The translations under genes were made by a program, and so were the position numbers. The notes below the pieces were generated by a model. It did no database searches. It saw nothing but the letters and a program-made list of their open reading frames with translations, and had not been told where the DNA came from. A stretch of 23,752 nt of DNA from Ophiothrix spiculata (taxonomy: Eukaryota > Echinodermata > Ophiuroidea > Amphilepidida > Ophiotrichidae): the NCBI GenBank assembly GCA_000969725.1, contig JXSR01S061724.1; one strand, written 5' to 3'. This document shows, one piece after another, positions 10,103-20,098 of the stretch; position 1 is the stretch's first letter, and each line of letters opens with the position of its first letter.

Positions 10103-10330
10103 ACTCACCCCGAAAGGGGGACTTTGCAGATGATATCAATTTTGAGTTTATTGGATCTGTTTTTCAAGCTTTAAAATTACACCTTATTTGTTGAAATTGA
10201 TCAATGCGATCAAATTTTACAACAGAAAATCTGCTGGAAATTCTTAATATTTTATTTTTATTTTTGCCGCCTATTTTCACCAGTTTCTCGAAAAGTGTTC
10301 TGTAGCAAAGTCCCCCTTTTCGGGGTGAGT
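10103..10330. mobile_element. 228-bp TIR element, intact in copy A
   Basis: The terminal inverted repeats ACTCACCCCGAAAGGGGG + ACTTTGC pair over about 25 bp with one extra A in the right arm. The element is shared by both duplicates, so it inserted before duplication. In copy B the right arm is deleted. No certain target duplication is visible. The interior is AT-rich and non-coding. Confidence 0.8.
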
Positions 10331-10752
10331 CATCACATAAATAACATAAGCAACAATTTAATTATGACTAGAACATACAATGATAAAAATACGTATAGCT
10401 TCTGACAGCCCATGGCTCGTGCACCATGTTTAGTTGTGAATGAGCGAAATTATTTAAATGCATTAAATTACAAAATATCACATTTCAAAGTATAGCTCCA
10501 GAATATTTTTTTCAGTTCCTCGTTTATACCCCTGTGTACTTAGTTAAGAATATTGATGGATCCATTTAGAATGAGCCACAAATTCAATCTTAAATTCGAG
10601 TACATAAACAATTGTTTATTATGTTTTTGTTGATTACATATTGCTAATTTATTCTTCTTACAGATAATCTAATCTTTCCCATAAAAGCAAATTGAACATA
10701 ATTATAAAACATTATGCGATAATTTGCTTTCATACACGACACAGATCTTGGC

Positions 10753-10895
10753 AATTAACACCGATCATGTCTTATACTTTCTATATTATTTTTTAATATA
10801 GAAACTCAAACAGAGACTTATGCAATTAAAGATATAGACTGTGGGATGGTGCTCTGATATTATCCGATTTCACTGACTGTTTTAAATTTTGATAT
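10753..10895 (+). repeat. Pre-gap copy of a ~143-bp segment repeated after the gap
   Basis: This segment (from AATTAACACCGATCATGTC to TTTTAAATTTTGATAT) recurs at 10970-11112 across the N run with only about eight differences, much closer than either is to copy B (about 18316-18448). This fits two haplotypes assembled in series across the gap, or a very recent tandem duplication. Confidence 0.85.
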
Positions 10896-10919
10896 GTAGT
10901 GTCACGTATATCAGAATGA

Positions 10920-10969
10920 NNNNNNNNNNNNNNNNNNNNNNNNNNNNNNNNNNNNNNNNNNNNNNNNNN
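10920..10969. other. Assembly gap, exactly 50 N
   Basis: Fifty consecutive N are probably a placeholder rather than a measured size. The flanks overlap in content (see the segment before the gap), so true missing sequence may be zero. Confidence 0.97.
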
Positions 10970-12206
10970 AATTGACACCGATCATGTCTTATACTTTCTG
11001 TATTGTTTGTTAATCTAGAAACTCAAACAGAGACATGTGCAATTAAAGATATAGACTGTGGGATGGTGCTCTGATATTATCCGATTTCACTGACTGTTTT
11101 AAATTTTGATATTAACACCTCAGCTATGTCAGAGTTTACATTTAAAACTTAGGTGTATCATGTACAGACGTGCACTGACAAATTTAATTTCACGATTTAA
11201 TCATTTACCCGAAAGATTTACCTACTTGATATCTACCACAATATTTCGTATCATATCAAAATGTACCCAACAAAGTAAAAACGCCGTATGTTTATAGCAG
11301 ATATATTGCGAGTTACTTCTTTTTCCCTTGGAGAAATCCTGCAGAAATGAGTAGTCGGTCAATTCGCTTTCCCAACTTAAGGCAGTATCCACTACATGAA
11401 ACAATGTGTAAATGCAACATTTTAGCATGGGATTGGATTGAACTGAAATTACATGTTCATAGAAAGTGTCTGATATGCTTTAATAGCTTGTGTATACTGC
11501 ATTTTTACTTTGTAGGATAGAATTGATCTATTGTGTCTTTCGGATGAGGGACAGGTGTTTCGATGATAAGTACATTACCGATGTTTGTTAACGTTGATCA
11601 GCATTTCAAAACCATGTCTTTTCATATACATGGTTTTGAAAGATCAAGGGTGTGTCATCATCAATGAAAATTTCGTCTATCATTTAAAATAAGCTCTGAC
11701 CACCTTACAAGGTTTTGCTATGGATTTTGACAAAATGACAAATGTAATAGTTTGCTCTGCTCTAAATATTTTTTCATAACCATTCTAAAAGAAGACTAAT
11801 GCATGACTTGAACTTAACAGTAATAGAAAACTGTAAACAATATTTCATTTCTAACTATTTCAAAGAGATGAGACCTTTGAGAAGGACATGGCGACACACA
11901 ACTTTCTTACCAACTCATAATCAAATTATACAAAATCAATATGCAATCTTAGGCAAGCCGCATTCATCATTTGGCTTACGGCGAATGTTCTCATTTTATA
12001 CTACGCCCCAAGATATGTTTATTTTATATCTATGTATGCATGTATATCTACAATATCATTGTTGTTACTTTCATTTGTCATTGTTTGAAATAATTAAATG
12101 AAAAATAAATAAACAAAGGGTACTTTATATTTTTGTATATTTTTTTTTGACATGTAAAAATTGCTATCAAAGGTGTTTCTTCACTTTTCGCTTTTTTAAC
12201 ATATCC

Positions 12207-12850
12207 ACACTGATAACAGTCAGCAACAATTCGAATTGTTAAAATATGAAAAATTTTCCATAAAAACCCATTTTACTGGGGGTTTTGTTACCATTTTCTT
12301 GAGATCAGAGGCTCACTGTAGATATGTCTTAGTGTATGTACCTATGCTTTCAGGGACGGTGATTAAAAATTACAATTATATTATTGAGCGGTTTCACTTG
12401 ACCTTATTTGCATAAATTTAAAATAGCCGATATAATTACTGTGTCATTCTTACGATATCTAGATATATCGCTCTATATGAGTATAACAATACATCAGAAA
12501 CATTTGTCGGCAAAAATTTTCATTTAATTATTTCAGATTCAAAACGACGTCCCAAATGTAGTAGAAGTGTCTTTGCATAATACTTCTTCGTGTATAAATG
12601 TAAAAGAACAACATCAAAACGGCATTTATACGAGCATCCTTTAAAAATGATTATTGGAAGAATGGTTTGGGGTAGAATTTGTAAACAAAAGTATGTTATG
12701 CTCAAAAAGAGGTCCAAAATAATTACAGAAAATGTTGCTGTTTTTTCACAAGTTAAGAAATTTCCCTTTTTTTTTTGAGCACCACCTTAAATTTGTATAT
12801 ACGATTCAATGACATAATTTGAAAATATAATGCACAGCCTATAATATATT
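12207..12850. other. AT-rich intergenic DNA, nothing recognised
   Basis: Unique sequence follows the end of copy A. Short open frames on both strands near 12520-12778 overlap each other and have no motif. A near-palindromic GATATCTAGATATATC lies at about 12455. Confidence 0.5.
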
Positions 12851-12864
12851 CTAATATAACTTAC

Positions 12865-13039
12865 CAAGTCTTTTTGAAAAGACAACGTCGCGTCGAAGGA
12901 CTTTCATTTTGGCGCCGGACCACTGGACGCCATCTAAACCTTCGTCTGCCTTCAGCTTTTCCTGTCTTTGCAGGCTTGATTGTTTGTCTTGTGTTTCTTT
13001 CTTTGTTAGTTTGTTGTTGAACACATTCTTTCCAATCAA
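12865..13039 (-). CDS. Candidate coding exon of unknown protein (tentative)
   Basis: Minus-strand open stretch unusually rich in CpG for this window. It encodes a lysine/glutamate/glutamine-rich segment (KKETQDKQSSLQRQEKLKAD) followed by DGVQWSGAKMKVLRRDVVF. It ends at ACTTG|GTAAGT (12864-12859), a consensus splice donor. A TTTTTCCTAG acceptor-like site sits just upstream (about 13062-13053), but the frame has a TAA between that site and 13040. So the acceptor is not settled and no ATG starts the frame near its beginning. The protein is not recognised. It could be a real internal exon with another acceptor, or a pseudo-exon. Confidence 0.35.
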
Positions 13040-13602
13040 TTGTTGTTATGTACTAGGAAAAACTTTTGATGATAAACCATCTTGCACCAGTATGTACTAT
13101 CATTATTTTCCTTCCAAATCGAATTTAGAAATATCTTTTTAAAATGTGTGAAAATAAATCCCCACACGCTTACTCTACTTAATTTGTAAGACATGTAGAA
13201 ACTGGAGCTGACGTTGAAGTAATTTGAAATTCGTTTGCAGTAGACAGAATTCAATTAAAAATAAATCACCTCTCGCACGCTTCTTTGGAAGTATTTAACA
13301 AATAATAAAATGTATAATGTGTTGTATATACAGCTGTATGGGAGAAAATGTCTAGTCTATTTTGACAGTTAAATGGAAAAGACGGTAGATAAGACTGGGA
13401 ATTCCATGCAGCTCCCATAATATAATGATTAACACTTAAGTGCATATAAGGGGGATTCATATGGACCCTGGATTTTGTTTTTTGCGCAAACGCAACATAA
13501 CCCAATAAAGCTGTTTTATGTAATTTTCAAGGTAGGGGTTACGCATGTTTTGGTGCAAAAACTATGAAATATAACAGAAAAGCTTTTAACTAACTGGGAA
13601 AA

Positions 13603-14760
13603 TCTATATTACTCTCATCATAAATAAATCCCTCCAATCTGGTATTTGTACCACCTCAGTTTAAACGGCCCACATCACACCCGTCATTAAGAAACCTGGT
13701 ATAGACCAAAACTTGTTGAAGAATTACCGCCCAATATCAAATTTATGCAGTTCCACATTTTTCGAAAAAGTTGTTCTAATACAACTCCAAAGTCACCTTC
13801 AGGACAACAACCTTCTTGAATTACATCAGTCAGCCTACAGGAAAGGTTACAGCGTGAAAATTAGCTGAAATTGCAGTGCTGAGCGTCATGGATTGCCTAC
13901 TCTCTGTAGCCGATGATAAGTTTGTTTCACTTGTGGCTCTCCTTGACCTCAGCGCTGCATTTGACACGCTTGATCATTCTATACTTACCAAGAGGCTTGA
14001 TTTAACTTTTAGTGTAAAAGGAATTTTCCTTGATTGGTTGAACTCTTATGTAACTGGGAGATTTCAGTCTGCAAATTGCTGTTGTCTGATCCATTCCCGC
14101 TCTCGTACGGAGTCCCTCAAGGCTCTGTGTTAGGGCCTGTTTTGTTCACTCTTTATTCTCAACCTCTCTCTGAAATTTTGCTTTCTTATAATTGCCAATT
14201 TCATAAGTATGCTAACGATACTGAGCTATTACATTGCAGCTTGCATAATAACTTCGAGGATTCAAAACTGTGTGTGCAGAACTGCATAAAAGCCATCATG
14301 AAATGGATGGACAGAAACAAATTCATGCTTAACGGTGACAAAACGGAAACATTATCATGGGTAATGGGTCTCGTTTAAATCAGGTCAATATTGATACCAT
14401 CCAGGTTTCTAATTCCACCATCCCTTTTCAAAAGTCTGTCAGATACCTTGGTGTTAGACTCGATCCCTCATTAACTATGCGTGATCATATTAGCGATGTA
14501 TGTCTCATAATGTGACAAAATGATGACGGAGCCTGTAAACCTTTAAATTCCACACTAATATCTAACACAAACGGAACTGTCAGATCTGACTATCAATACA
14601 ATTTAATTTTGATTATCGCAATGTGTGAACACACGTTTTGGTAGTGGTGCGACAACTTACTGAGGTTTCAAAATCAACAGCAGCGCTTAAGATGTTTAAG
14701 TGTCATTAGCGGTAAGATATTTGGCTATGAGCTTGTATCATTGGTATCATTGTATAGCTA
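13603..14760 (+). pseudogene. Decayed CR1/L2-group LINE reverse transcriptase
   Basis: Conceptual reading gives TAHITPVIKKPG, LLKNYRPISNLCSSTFFEKV (about 13708-13770), LELHQSAYRKGYSV, then after a frameshift SLVALLDLSAAFDTLDHSIL (about 13928-13985) and FLDWLNSYVTGRFQS. After a second shift come SYGVPQGSVLGPVLFTLYSQ (from about 14104) and FHKYANDTELL (14200-14230). Then MKWMDRNKFMLNGDKTET, a third shift, and SVRYLGVRLDPSLTMRDHIS. Weak tail similarity continues to about 14760. Order and spelling fit the CR1/L2/Crack assemblage. An in-frame TAA near 13661, several shifts and YAND in place of YADD make it non-functional. Endonuclease is absent. Confidence 0.85.
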
Positions 14761-15434
14761 TTAATATTTTGACCTTTTAATAGATCTGAGAATATGATAA
14801 AGTGATTTGTGAACTTCCATTTATTGCGCAGAGTGAAACGCGGTTGACAATGCTATAGCAAGTCAAAAGGAAATGATAAATATGGAAATTGAGTTTTTCC
14901 AAAAAAAATTGATGACACCTTTTTGTTATCTAAAATTGAAAAGGATTCAAGTATTCTTTTGGAGATTTTTCGGGTTTATCTGATTGCTTTTCTATTCCAT
15001 AGGACCTTTCCTTAAAGAATTCAGGAGTAATCAATTTAAAGCAATAAGCACACAATTCACCGATCATTGTCAGAGTGGATTCACTTTAAACCATTGACAA
15101 CGAATTCCCTGACATGATGCAAAAATACAAAAAAAAACAGACTCATTCGCCATGTCACTATACTTTAAAAAAAACTGACATTAAGATGAGCATTCATCAG
15201 ACACTTGCTCAATACCCACCCGTCCAGAATACATTGTAATAAACGACAAACTATTTCATTTCAAATTATTCTGTTTTTATTTACATTCGTAATCAATACG
15301 AGCTATGAAACTTTTCAAGATCAAATTCGGTATCAAGTATAATATTTTATATCATGATTGCAGTGATTTGAGCCGTGCAAAAATTATTTTCCATTGCACG
15401 GCATGAAACAAACCTGGTGATATCATGATTTAAA
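14761..15434. other. AT-rich DNA, nothing recognised
   Basis: No open frame with family motifs. A local imperfect inverted pair CCGTGCAAAAATTATTTTCC / TTGCACGGCATG lies near 15372-15408. Confidence 0.5.
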
Positions 15435-15597
15435 ACAAATATGGAATGCCTATGCACGTGCAATAGTACAAAATATATCATTCGGTCAAATTTGGACTGA
15501 TCCATTTCACTCGGCTACGCCTCGTGAAATAGAAAAGTCCAAATTTGACCTCATGATATATTTTGTACTATTGCACTCTCAGGCATTCAATATTTGT
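15435..15597. mobile_element. Palindromic element (~70-bp arms, 163 bp)
   Basis: The left arm runs from ACAAATATGGAATGCC through GCAATAGTACAAAATATATC to GGTCAAATTTGGACT and CATTTCAC. The right arm is its imperfect reverse complement, ending at ATATTTGT. The small loop TCGGCTACGCCTCG is itself CpG-rich. This fits a foldback MITE. Target duplication is unclear because the flanks are AT-rich (ATATAATA). Confidence 0.75.
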
Positions 15598-16454
15598 ATA
15601 ATATATAATACAGAAATAACATATATAATAAAATTGGGCAGCAGTCATTTATCTGAAAATTATGCATACAGAATTGAACCAAGTTATTTAATTAGTGCAC
15701 ACTCTTAAAATTATACAGCCACATCGATTAGATTCCAAGAACACGAAAAATAAGACTTTCCTAGGAAAATCTAGCCGAGATGATTTGAATACTATAATAA
15801 TTTTCATACCAAGTAAATGTTTTGTCAAATATTAGCAATATTTAGTTAAAATTGTTTCACAGTTGCGAAAATTCAAATCAATGTCACTAGAAATAAACAT
15901 AACATTTTATTAAACTTTGAATTTGAATTTTACTTTGAATTAAAGCATAGTATCTATACCAAAATGCAGATGTTCCATCGATCAAGTAAAGCGCTTGCAT
16001 AACATTAAGAAAACACTAGCGTTTCGTAACCCGCCCACTGCATTCACCATGTTCACGTCATCTCAATGTCAATGACTCATTGAAGAACATCGATAGGGCT
16101 ATAATAAGATATATATAATATTGTAATAATAATAACATATATAATATCAAATGACTTTGATTTTATAATCATTATTTATCTTCTCTCAAATGATTTATTT
16201 GTCAAAAACAGATTTTATCTAGAAGCAGATTAACATGTTGAACAAATATTTATACTTTTTTGTTGAATTATAAAACTGAGGTTAGAGAAAAATTGTTTCT
16301 AGATCCAAAAAGTAGAAAAAATTGAAATTTTAGCTAGACTTAAAAAATACCCTGTTTTTGTATTTGTAAGTAATATGATTTGGCAAAGTCTGATACGTTC
16401 ATCCACTTCTGGTATGCTTTTGTATAGTTTGAGTAATTGGGTTCAGAGTATAAG
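15598..16454. other. AT-rich DNA with short AT microsatellites
   Basis: Nothing coding is recognised. The stretch 16110-16150 is a TATATAATA/AATAATAA low-complexity run. Confidence 0.5.
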
Positions 16455-16931
16455 CCATTAAAGTCCTAATATCACGTAAAATCGAATAAGAATATTTCCA
16501 AAAATCGCATAAAAGTTTCTAAAGCAATCACTAAATTTTAGGAATCGCCATAAAATTTCTAAAAGCGCCAGACATTTGTTTTGTCCTATTGAACCTGAAT
16601 CTACAATCTTCTGATTCGGAACCCTGTATTTAGGTCCGAAGCAACAGTGAGGGACGTGAAAATATTCAATTTTTATACTAACCTATTTTGTCAATCAATG
16701 ATTGTAGTTAGTCTTGTATAATATCATGATCTAATCTCTCAGCTACGACTAATTTAATGTCATGGTTTAACCATGTGGAGTTAAGAACCTGATGAGTACT
16801 CTTCATCTATATTTAAATCTATTTCTTAATCTAAATTCAAATGATGCATCCCGTCCCCTGGAATCGGTGCAGGTGTTTCCGCAGAATTCACGTTCAATCC
16901 AGGGTTTGATGAGTCTGTAGGAGAGAACCCA

Positions 16932-17221
16932 GAGGAGGTTTTTACAATATCCCACGATGCAATGCAACATTGTACAACATACCTACAAATCCAATTCAAC
17001 TCCTATACTTCTGTACAGGTTTCTGACGTTTTTGAGGTGTCAGCAATGTGGGTAAACACTGGGCTATTGTGAAAAGAAACACATCCCTGGAAAGATATGA
17101 ATGAGTACTATTCAATGGAATTCTCATATTCCTAAGAGCCCCTTGTCCAGAAAACCATTATTGCCTATTATATTTAAGTGTATCAGAATAATGCATTGTG
17201 GGATATTCTGAAAACCTCCTC
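16932..17221. mobile_element. 290-bp TIR element with unusually long duplicated flank
   Basis: The ends GAGGAGGTTTTTACAATATC and the reverse complement of its right end (GAGGAGGTTTTCAGAATATC) match over about 31 bp with four mismatches, continuing CCCAC(G/A)ATGCA. GGAGAGAACCCA occurs at 16920-16931 and again at 17225-17236. With TCT added the right copy reads as the left copy minus GTA, so the duplication may be 15-18 bp. Copy A has the single site (near 9840-9857). The interior is non-coding; a 60-aa minus frame over its right half is fortuitous. The superfamily is unknown: 12 bp or more is longer than the usual cut-and-paste TSD. Confidence 0.85.
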
Positions 17222-17481
17222 TCTGGAGAGAACCCAATGATAACAAAGTAGTTGTCAATGTTGATGTACCCTGTTCTTGCCTATCTGTCACGCTTAAACT
17301 CAACAATCCATGTGGCTTGGTATCTAAACTGTAAAAAGGAATAAATGATTCGTGGGTTGAAATTCATCACGACAGGTGGATTTTGTCATCAAGTCTTTTT
17401 CCCGTATCTTCAGGTTCAACTTTCTTAAATACATGTTTTGTATTACTGTTTAGGTTTATATCCTTATAAAAACATAAATAT

Positions 17482-17672
17482 ACTCACCCCGAAAGGGGGA
17501 CTTTGCAGATGATATCAATTTTGAGTTTATCATTGCGTCTGTTACAACATTTTTCAAGCTTCAAAATGACACCTTACTTGTTGAAATTGATCAATGCGAT
17601 CAAATTTTACAACAGAAAATCTGCTGGAAATTCTTAATATTTTCTATATTTTTGCTACCTATTTTCACCAGT
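17482..17672. mobile_element. ACTCACCCCG element, right end deleted (copy B)
   Basis: Same element as at 10103-10330. The left TIR and body are present, but after TTTTCACC the sequence jumps from CCAGT to CATCAC. This removes 46 bp that contain the right TIR, with AGT microhomology at the join. Confidence 0.85.
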
Positions 17673-17698
17673 CATCACATATAACATGAGCATATATG

Positions 17699-17926
17699 CA
17701 CTGCAAGAAAGTTGGGCAATTTGGAGGTGATTTCGCTCAACGTTGATGAAGTATACATCCCTGCCCTAATGTTGGGCAAAACTATTTGGGCGGAAACACG
17801 AGTCCATCTGCCATCTATGGGGTAAAAGCGATAACAAATTTTGGCAAAAAATGTCTGATCTACGATGCCTTTTTAGTTTGCCCAACAGTTGGTAGGGATG
17901 TATATTTGCCCAACTTTTTTGCAGTG
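17699..17926. mobile_element. 228-bp CACTGCAA-ended element, TG target duplication
   Basis: TIRs are CACTGCAAGAAAGTTGGGCA at the left and CACTGCAAAAAAGTTGGGCA read inward from the right. TG flanks at 17697-17698 and 17927-17928. Copy A lacks it (about 10340-10360). Inner repeats ATACATCCCT and GTTGGGCAAA occur inverted in both halves, so the arms extend to about 100 bp. Non-coding. An overlapping 64-aa minus frame is not a gene. Confidence 0.88.
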
Positions 17927-18754
17927 TGTCTAATAATTTAATTATGACTAGAACATACAATAATCAATAATATAAATACGTATAGTTTTTGTGCACCATG
18001 TTTAGTTGTGAATGAGCGAAATTATTAAAATGCAAAATATCCCATTTCAAAGTATATACCCCTGTGTACTTTGTTAAGTATATTGATGGATCCATAAATA
18101 GAATGAGCCACAAATTCAATCTTTCATTCGACTACATAAAATAAAAGTTTTATTCATGTCAATTGTTCATTTTGTTTTTACTGACAATTTATTCTTCTTA
18201 CAGATAATCTAATTTTTCCCATCAGAGAAAAATGAACATGTACAACATTATGCGATAATTTGCTTTCTTCCACGGGACAATATAAAGAAGACCTATATCT
18301 TAAATGGGAAATTGATCTTGGCAATTGACACCGATCATGTCTTTTATACTTTCCATATTATTTTTTATAGAAACTAAAACAGAAACGTGGGATTCCGGTA
18401 GGTGCTCTGATATTTTCCAATTTCACTGACTGTTTTAATTTTTGATATAAACACCTCATCTATGCCAGAGTTTACATTTAAAACTTAGGTGTATCATGTA
18501 CTGACATTCACTGACAAATTTAATCATTTACCCGAAAGATTTACCTACTTGATATCTACCACAATATTTCGTATCATATCAAGATGTGCAAAGTAAAAAC
18601 GCAGTATGTTTATTGCAGATATATTGCGAGTTACTTCTTTTTTTCCTTGGAGGAAGCCGAGTAGCCGATCAATTCGCTTTCCCAACTTAAGACATTATCT
18701 ATTATATGACACATGTGTAAATGCAACATTTTAGCATGGGATTGGATCGAACTG

Positions 18755-18936
18755 CCCTGGACAAAATCGAGTACAATTCTAGTACACATTCCTGAGGTGC
18801 AAATTTGGAACACAGATTCGAGTACAATTTAAGTACAATTCGAGTACACAAATTTGTACTCGAATTGTACTCGAATTTGTGTTCCAAATTTGCACCTCAG
18901 GAATGTGTACTAGAATTGTACTCAATTTTTCCAGGG
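18755..18936. mobile_element. 182-bp near-perfect foldback element, TG target duplication
   Basis: Almost the whole element is one hairpin: CCCTGG...CCAGGG ends, and arms carrying AGTACAATTCTAGTACACAT, CCTGAGGTGCAAATTTGGAA and CGAGTACAATT. The centre is ACAAATTT. CGAGTACAATTC-type motifs are iterated inside each arm. TG flanks at 18753-18754 and 18937-18938; copy A has the single site AACTGAAATTACATG near 11440. Two overlapping minus frames here are by-products of the palindrome. Confidence 0.9.
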
Positions 18937-19027
18937 TGATATTACATGTTCAAAGAAAGTGTGTGCTTTGCTTTATAGATTGTGTATACTGCAGTTTTAC
19001 TTTGTAGGATAGAAATGATCTATTGTG

Positions 19028-20098
19028 CACTGAAAATTGTGTTTCATCACTTGACAAATAATAATTTGTCATGAAAATGGTCTAGTATGACAAACTATAA
19101 TTTGTCGTGGAATTCGTCATACTAGTATTGAACGACGAATTATAATTAGTCATGAAAAACGGTCTAGTATGACGACTTTCTCATGACAATTAGTCATGCT
19201 GAAAAATTAGTTTGTCATGAGAAAAAAATAATTTGTCATGCACAAAAATTAATTTGTCATGCAAGAATAATAATTTGTCACTTAATTTGTCAAGTGACAC
19301 TAGTTTTTCAGAGGTTTTGTTTTCGGTAGACTAATTCCATTTAAGTATGGCTCAATCCATGTGAAATCAACTAGACGAAACCTTCAGGTTCTGCTTGCAG
19401 GTTTTGCAATGGCTGTCTGGTGTAGTCAATCCAGATGGACCTCGCAAGCGAACGCGAAGCGTGCGCCTACGTCGCTCGCTTGTGGGGTCCATCTAGATGG
19501 ACTAGTCTGGTCAGAATCTGATGATGAAGTATGATGAGTAAGCTTAAGTATGTGTATGGGAATTCTAGGTCCAGTAGTGTTGTTCTGTCCGACTCCGAAT
19601 CCAATGCGGTCTGGTCGGAATGTGATGATAAGCTAGGCACAAACCTAACCTGGAATTAAAGAGTTGTTCTATCCGAATCGAAAGATGTGTTGTCGCTAAT
19701 TGTCCTCCTGTGCAATCGACTCGAGAATAAAACGCCACGCCACTTCTTGAAGATACAGAAACCCGTTATCATGATATAATTCGTCATGCAAATTCGTCAG
19801 CTCTCAGGTATGGTTAGTCGTGCTCAAAGAAGTTTGTCAACATAGTTTGTCATGCGTACATTAATTCGTCTTGACCTTAGCTCATGACGATATGCATTTG
19901 TCAATTAAACGAAACTCGTCCTCCACAGATTGTAATTCGTACAGTTATTAAATTAATTTGTCCTGCATTTGTTTTCGTTTGTCATGCGCCCGCAAATATC
20001 GTCAAGCGACGAATAAGGGGAAATTCACTTGCAAGACTAATTTATAACCCCTGTTTGACGACTTTTCCACCACGTTTGACGAAATAATGTTTTCAGTG
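19028..20098. mobile_element. 1071-bp CACTG...CAGTG element with subterminal GTCATG repeats, TG target duplication
   Basis: It starts CACTGAAAA and ends TTTTCAGTG, with TG at 19026-19027 and 20099-20100. Copy A reads straight through (CTATTGTGTCTTTCGG near 11527). Both terminal thirds contain about twenty GTC-centred motifs; exact TTTGTCATG occurs six times, with variants AATTCGTCATG, TTAGTCATG and TTTGTCAA. The core (about 19310-19740) is GC-richer and has a hairpin around 19427-19505. Architecture (CACTG ends, 2-bp TSD, dense subterminal repeats) recalls CACTA/EnSpm-type DNA transposons, but no transposase is present. The 67-aa plus frame in the right end is not a gene. Confidence 0.88.
19427..19505. 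repeat. Imperfect hairpin in the core of the 1071-bp element
   Basis: TAGTCAATCCAGATGGACC plus TCGCAAGCGA pairs with TCGCTTGTGGGGTCCATC plus TAGATGGACTA, about 24 of 29 positions. The loop is CpG-rich (ACGCGAAGCGTGCGC). Confidence 0.75.

Larger units (their letters stand above)
8517..12206 (+). repeat. Duplicated block, copy A
   Basis: The block aligns collinearly and in the same orientation with 16461-20795. A clean 300-bp stretch (9765-10055 against 16827-17440, without the insertion) differs at about a dozen sites, i.e. about 95% identity. Other parts are lower with many indels. It is interrupted by the elements at 8777-9239 and 9317-9737 and by the assembly gap with its local duplication. 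Excluding these the ancestral unit is about 2.6 kb and mostly non-coding. Right boundary: TTTTTAACATATCCA in A against TTTTTAACGTATCCA in B. It may be a segmental duplication or a large non-autonomous transposon; no clear terminal signature was found. Confidence 0.9.

Noticed and set aside
11799-12101. Open frame MHDLNLTVIENCKQYF..., also present at 20366-20665
   Set aside because: The first ~50 codons are conserved between the duplicates, but a 2-bp indel puts the two in different frames after that. There is no family motif or clear splice site, and similarity is simply that of the whole duplicated block.
12909-13142. 77-aa plus-strand open frame
   Set aside because: Antisense to the better candidate exon; low-complexity Ser/Cys/Phe composition typical of a shadow frame.
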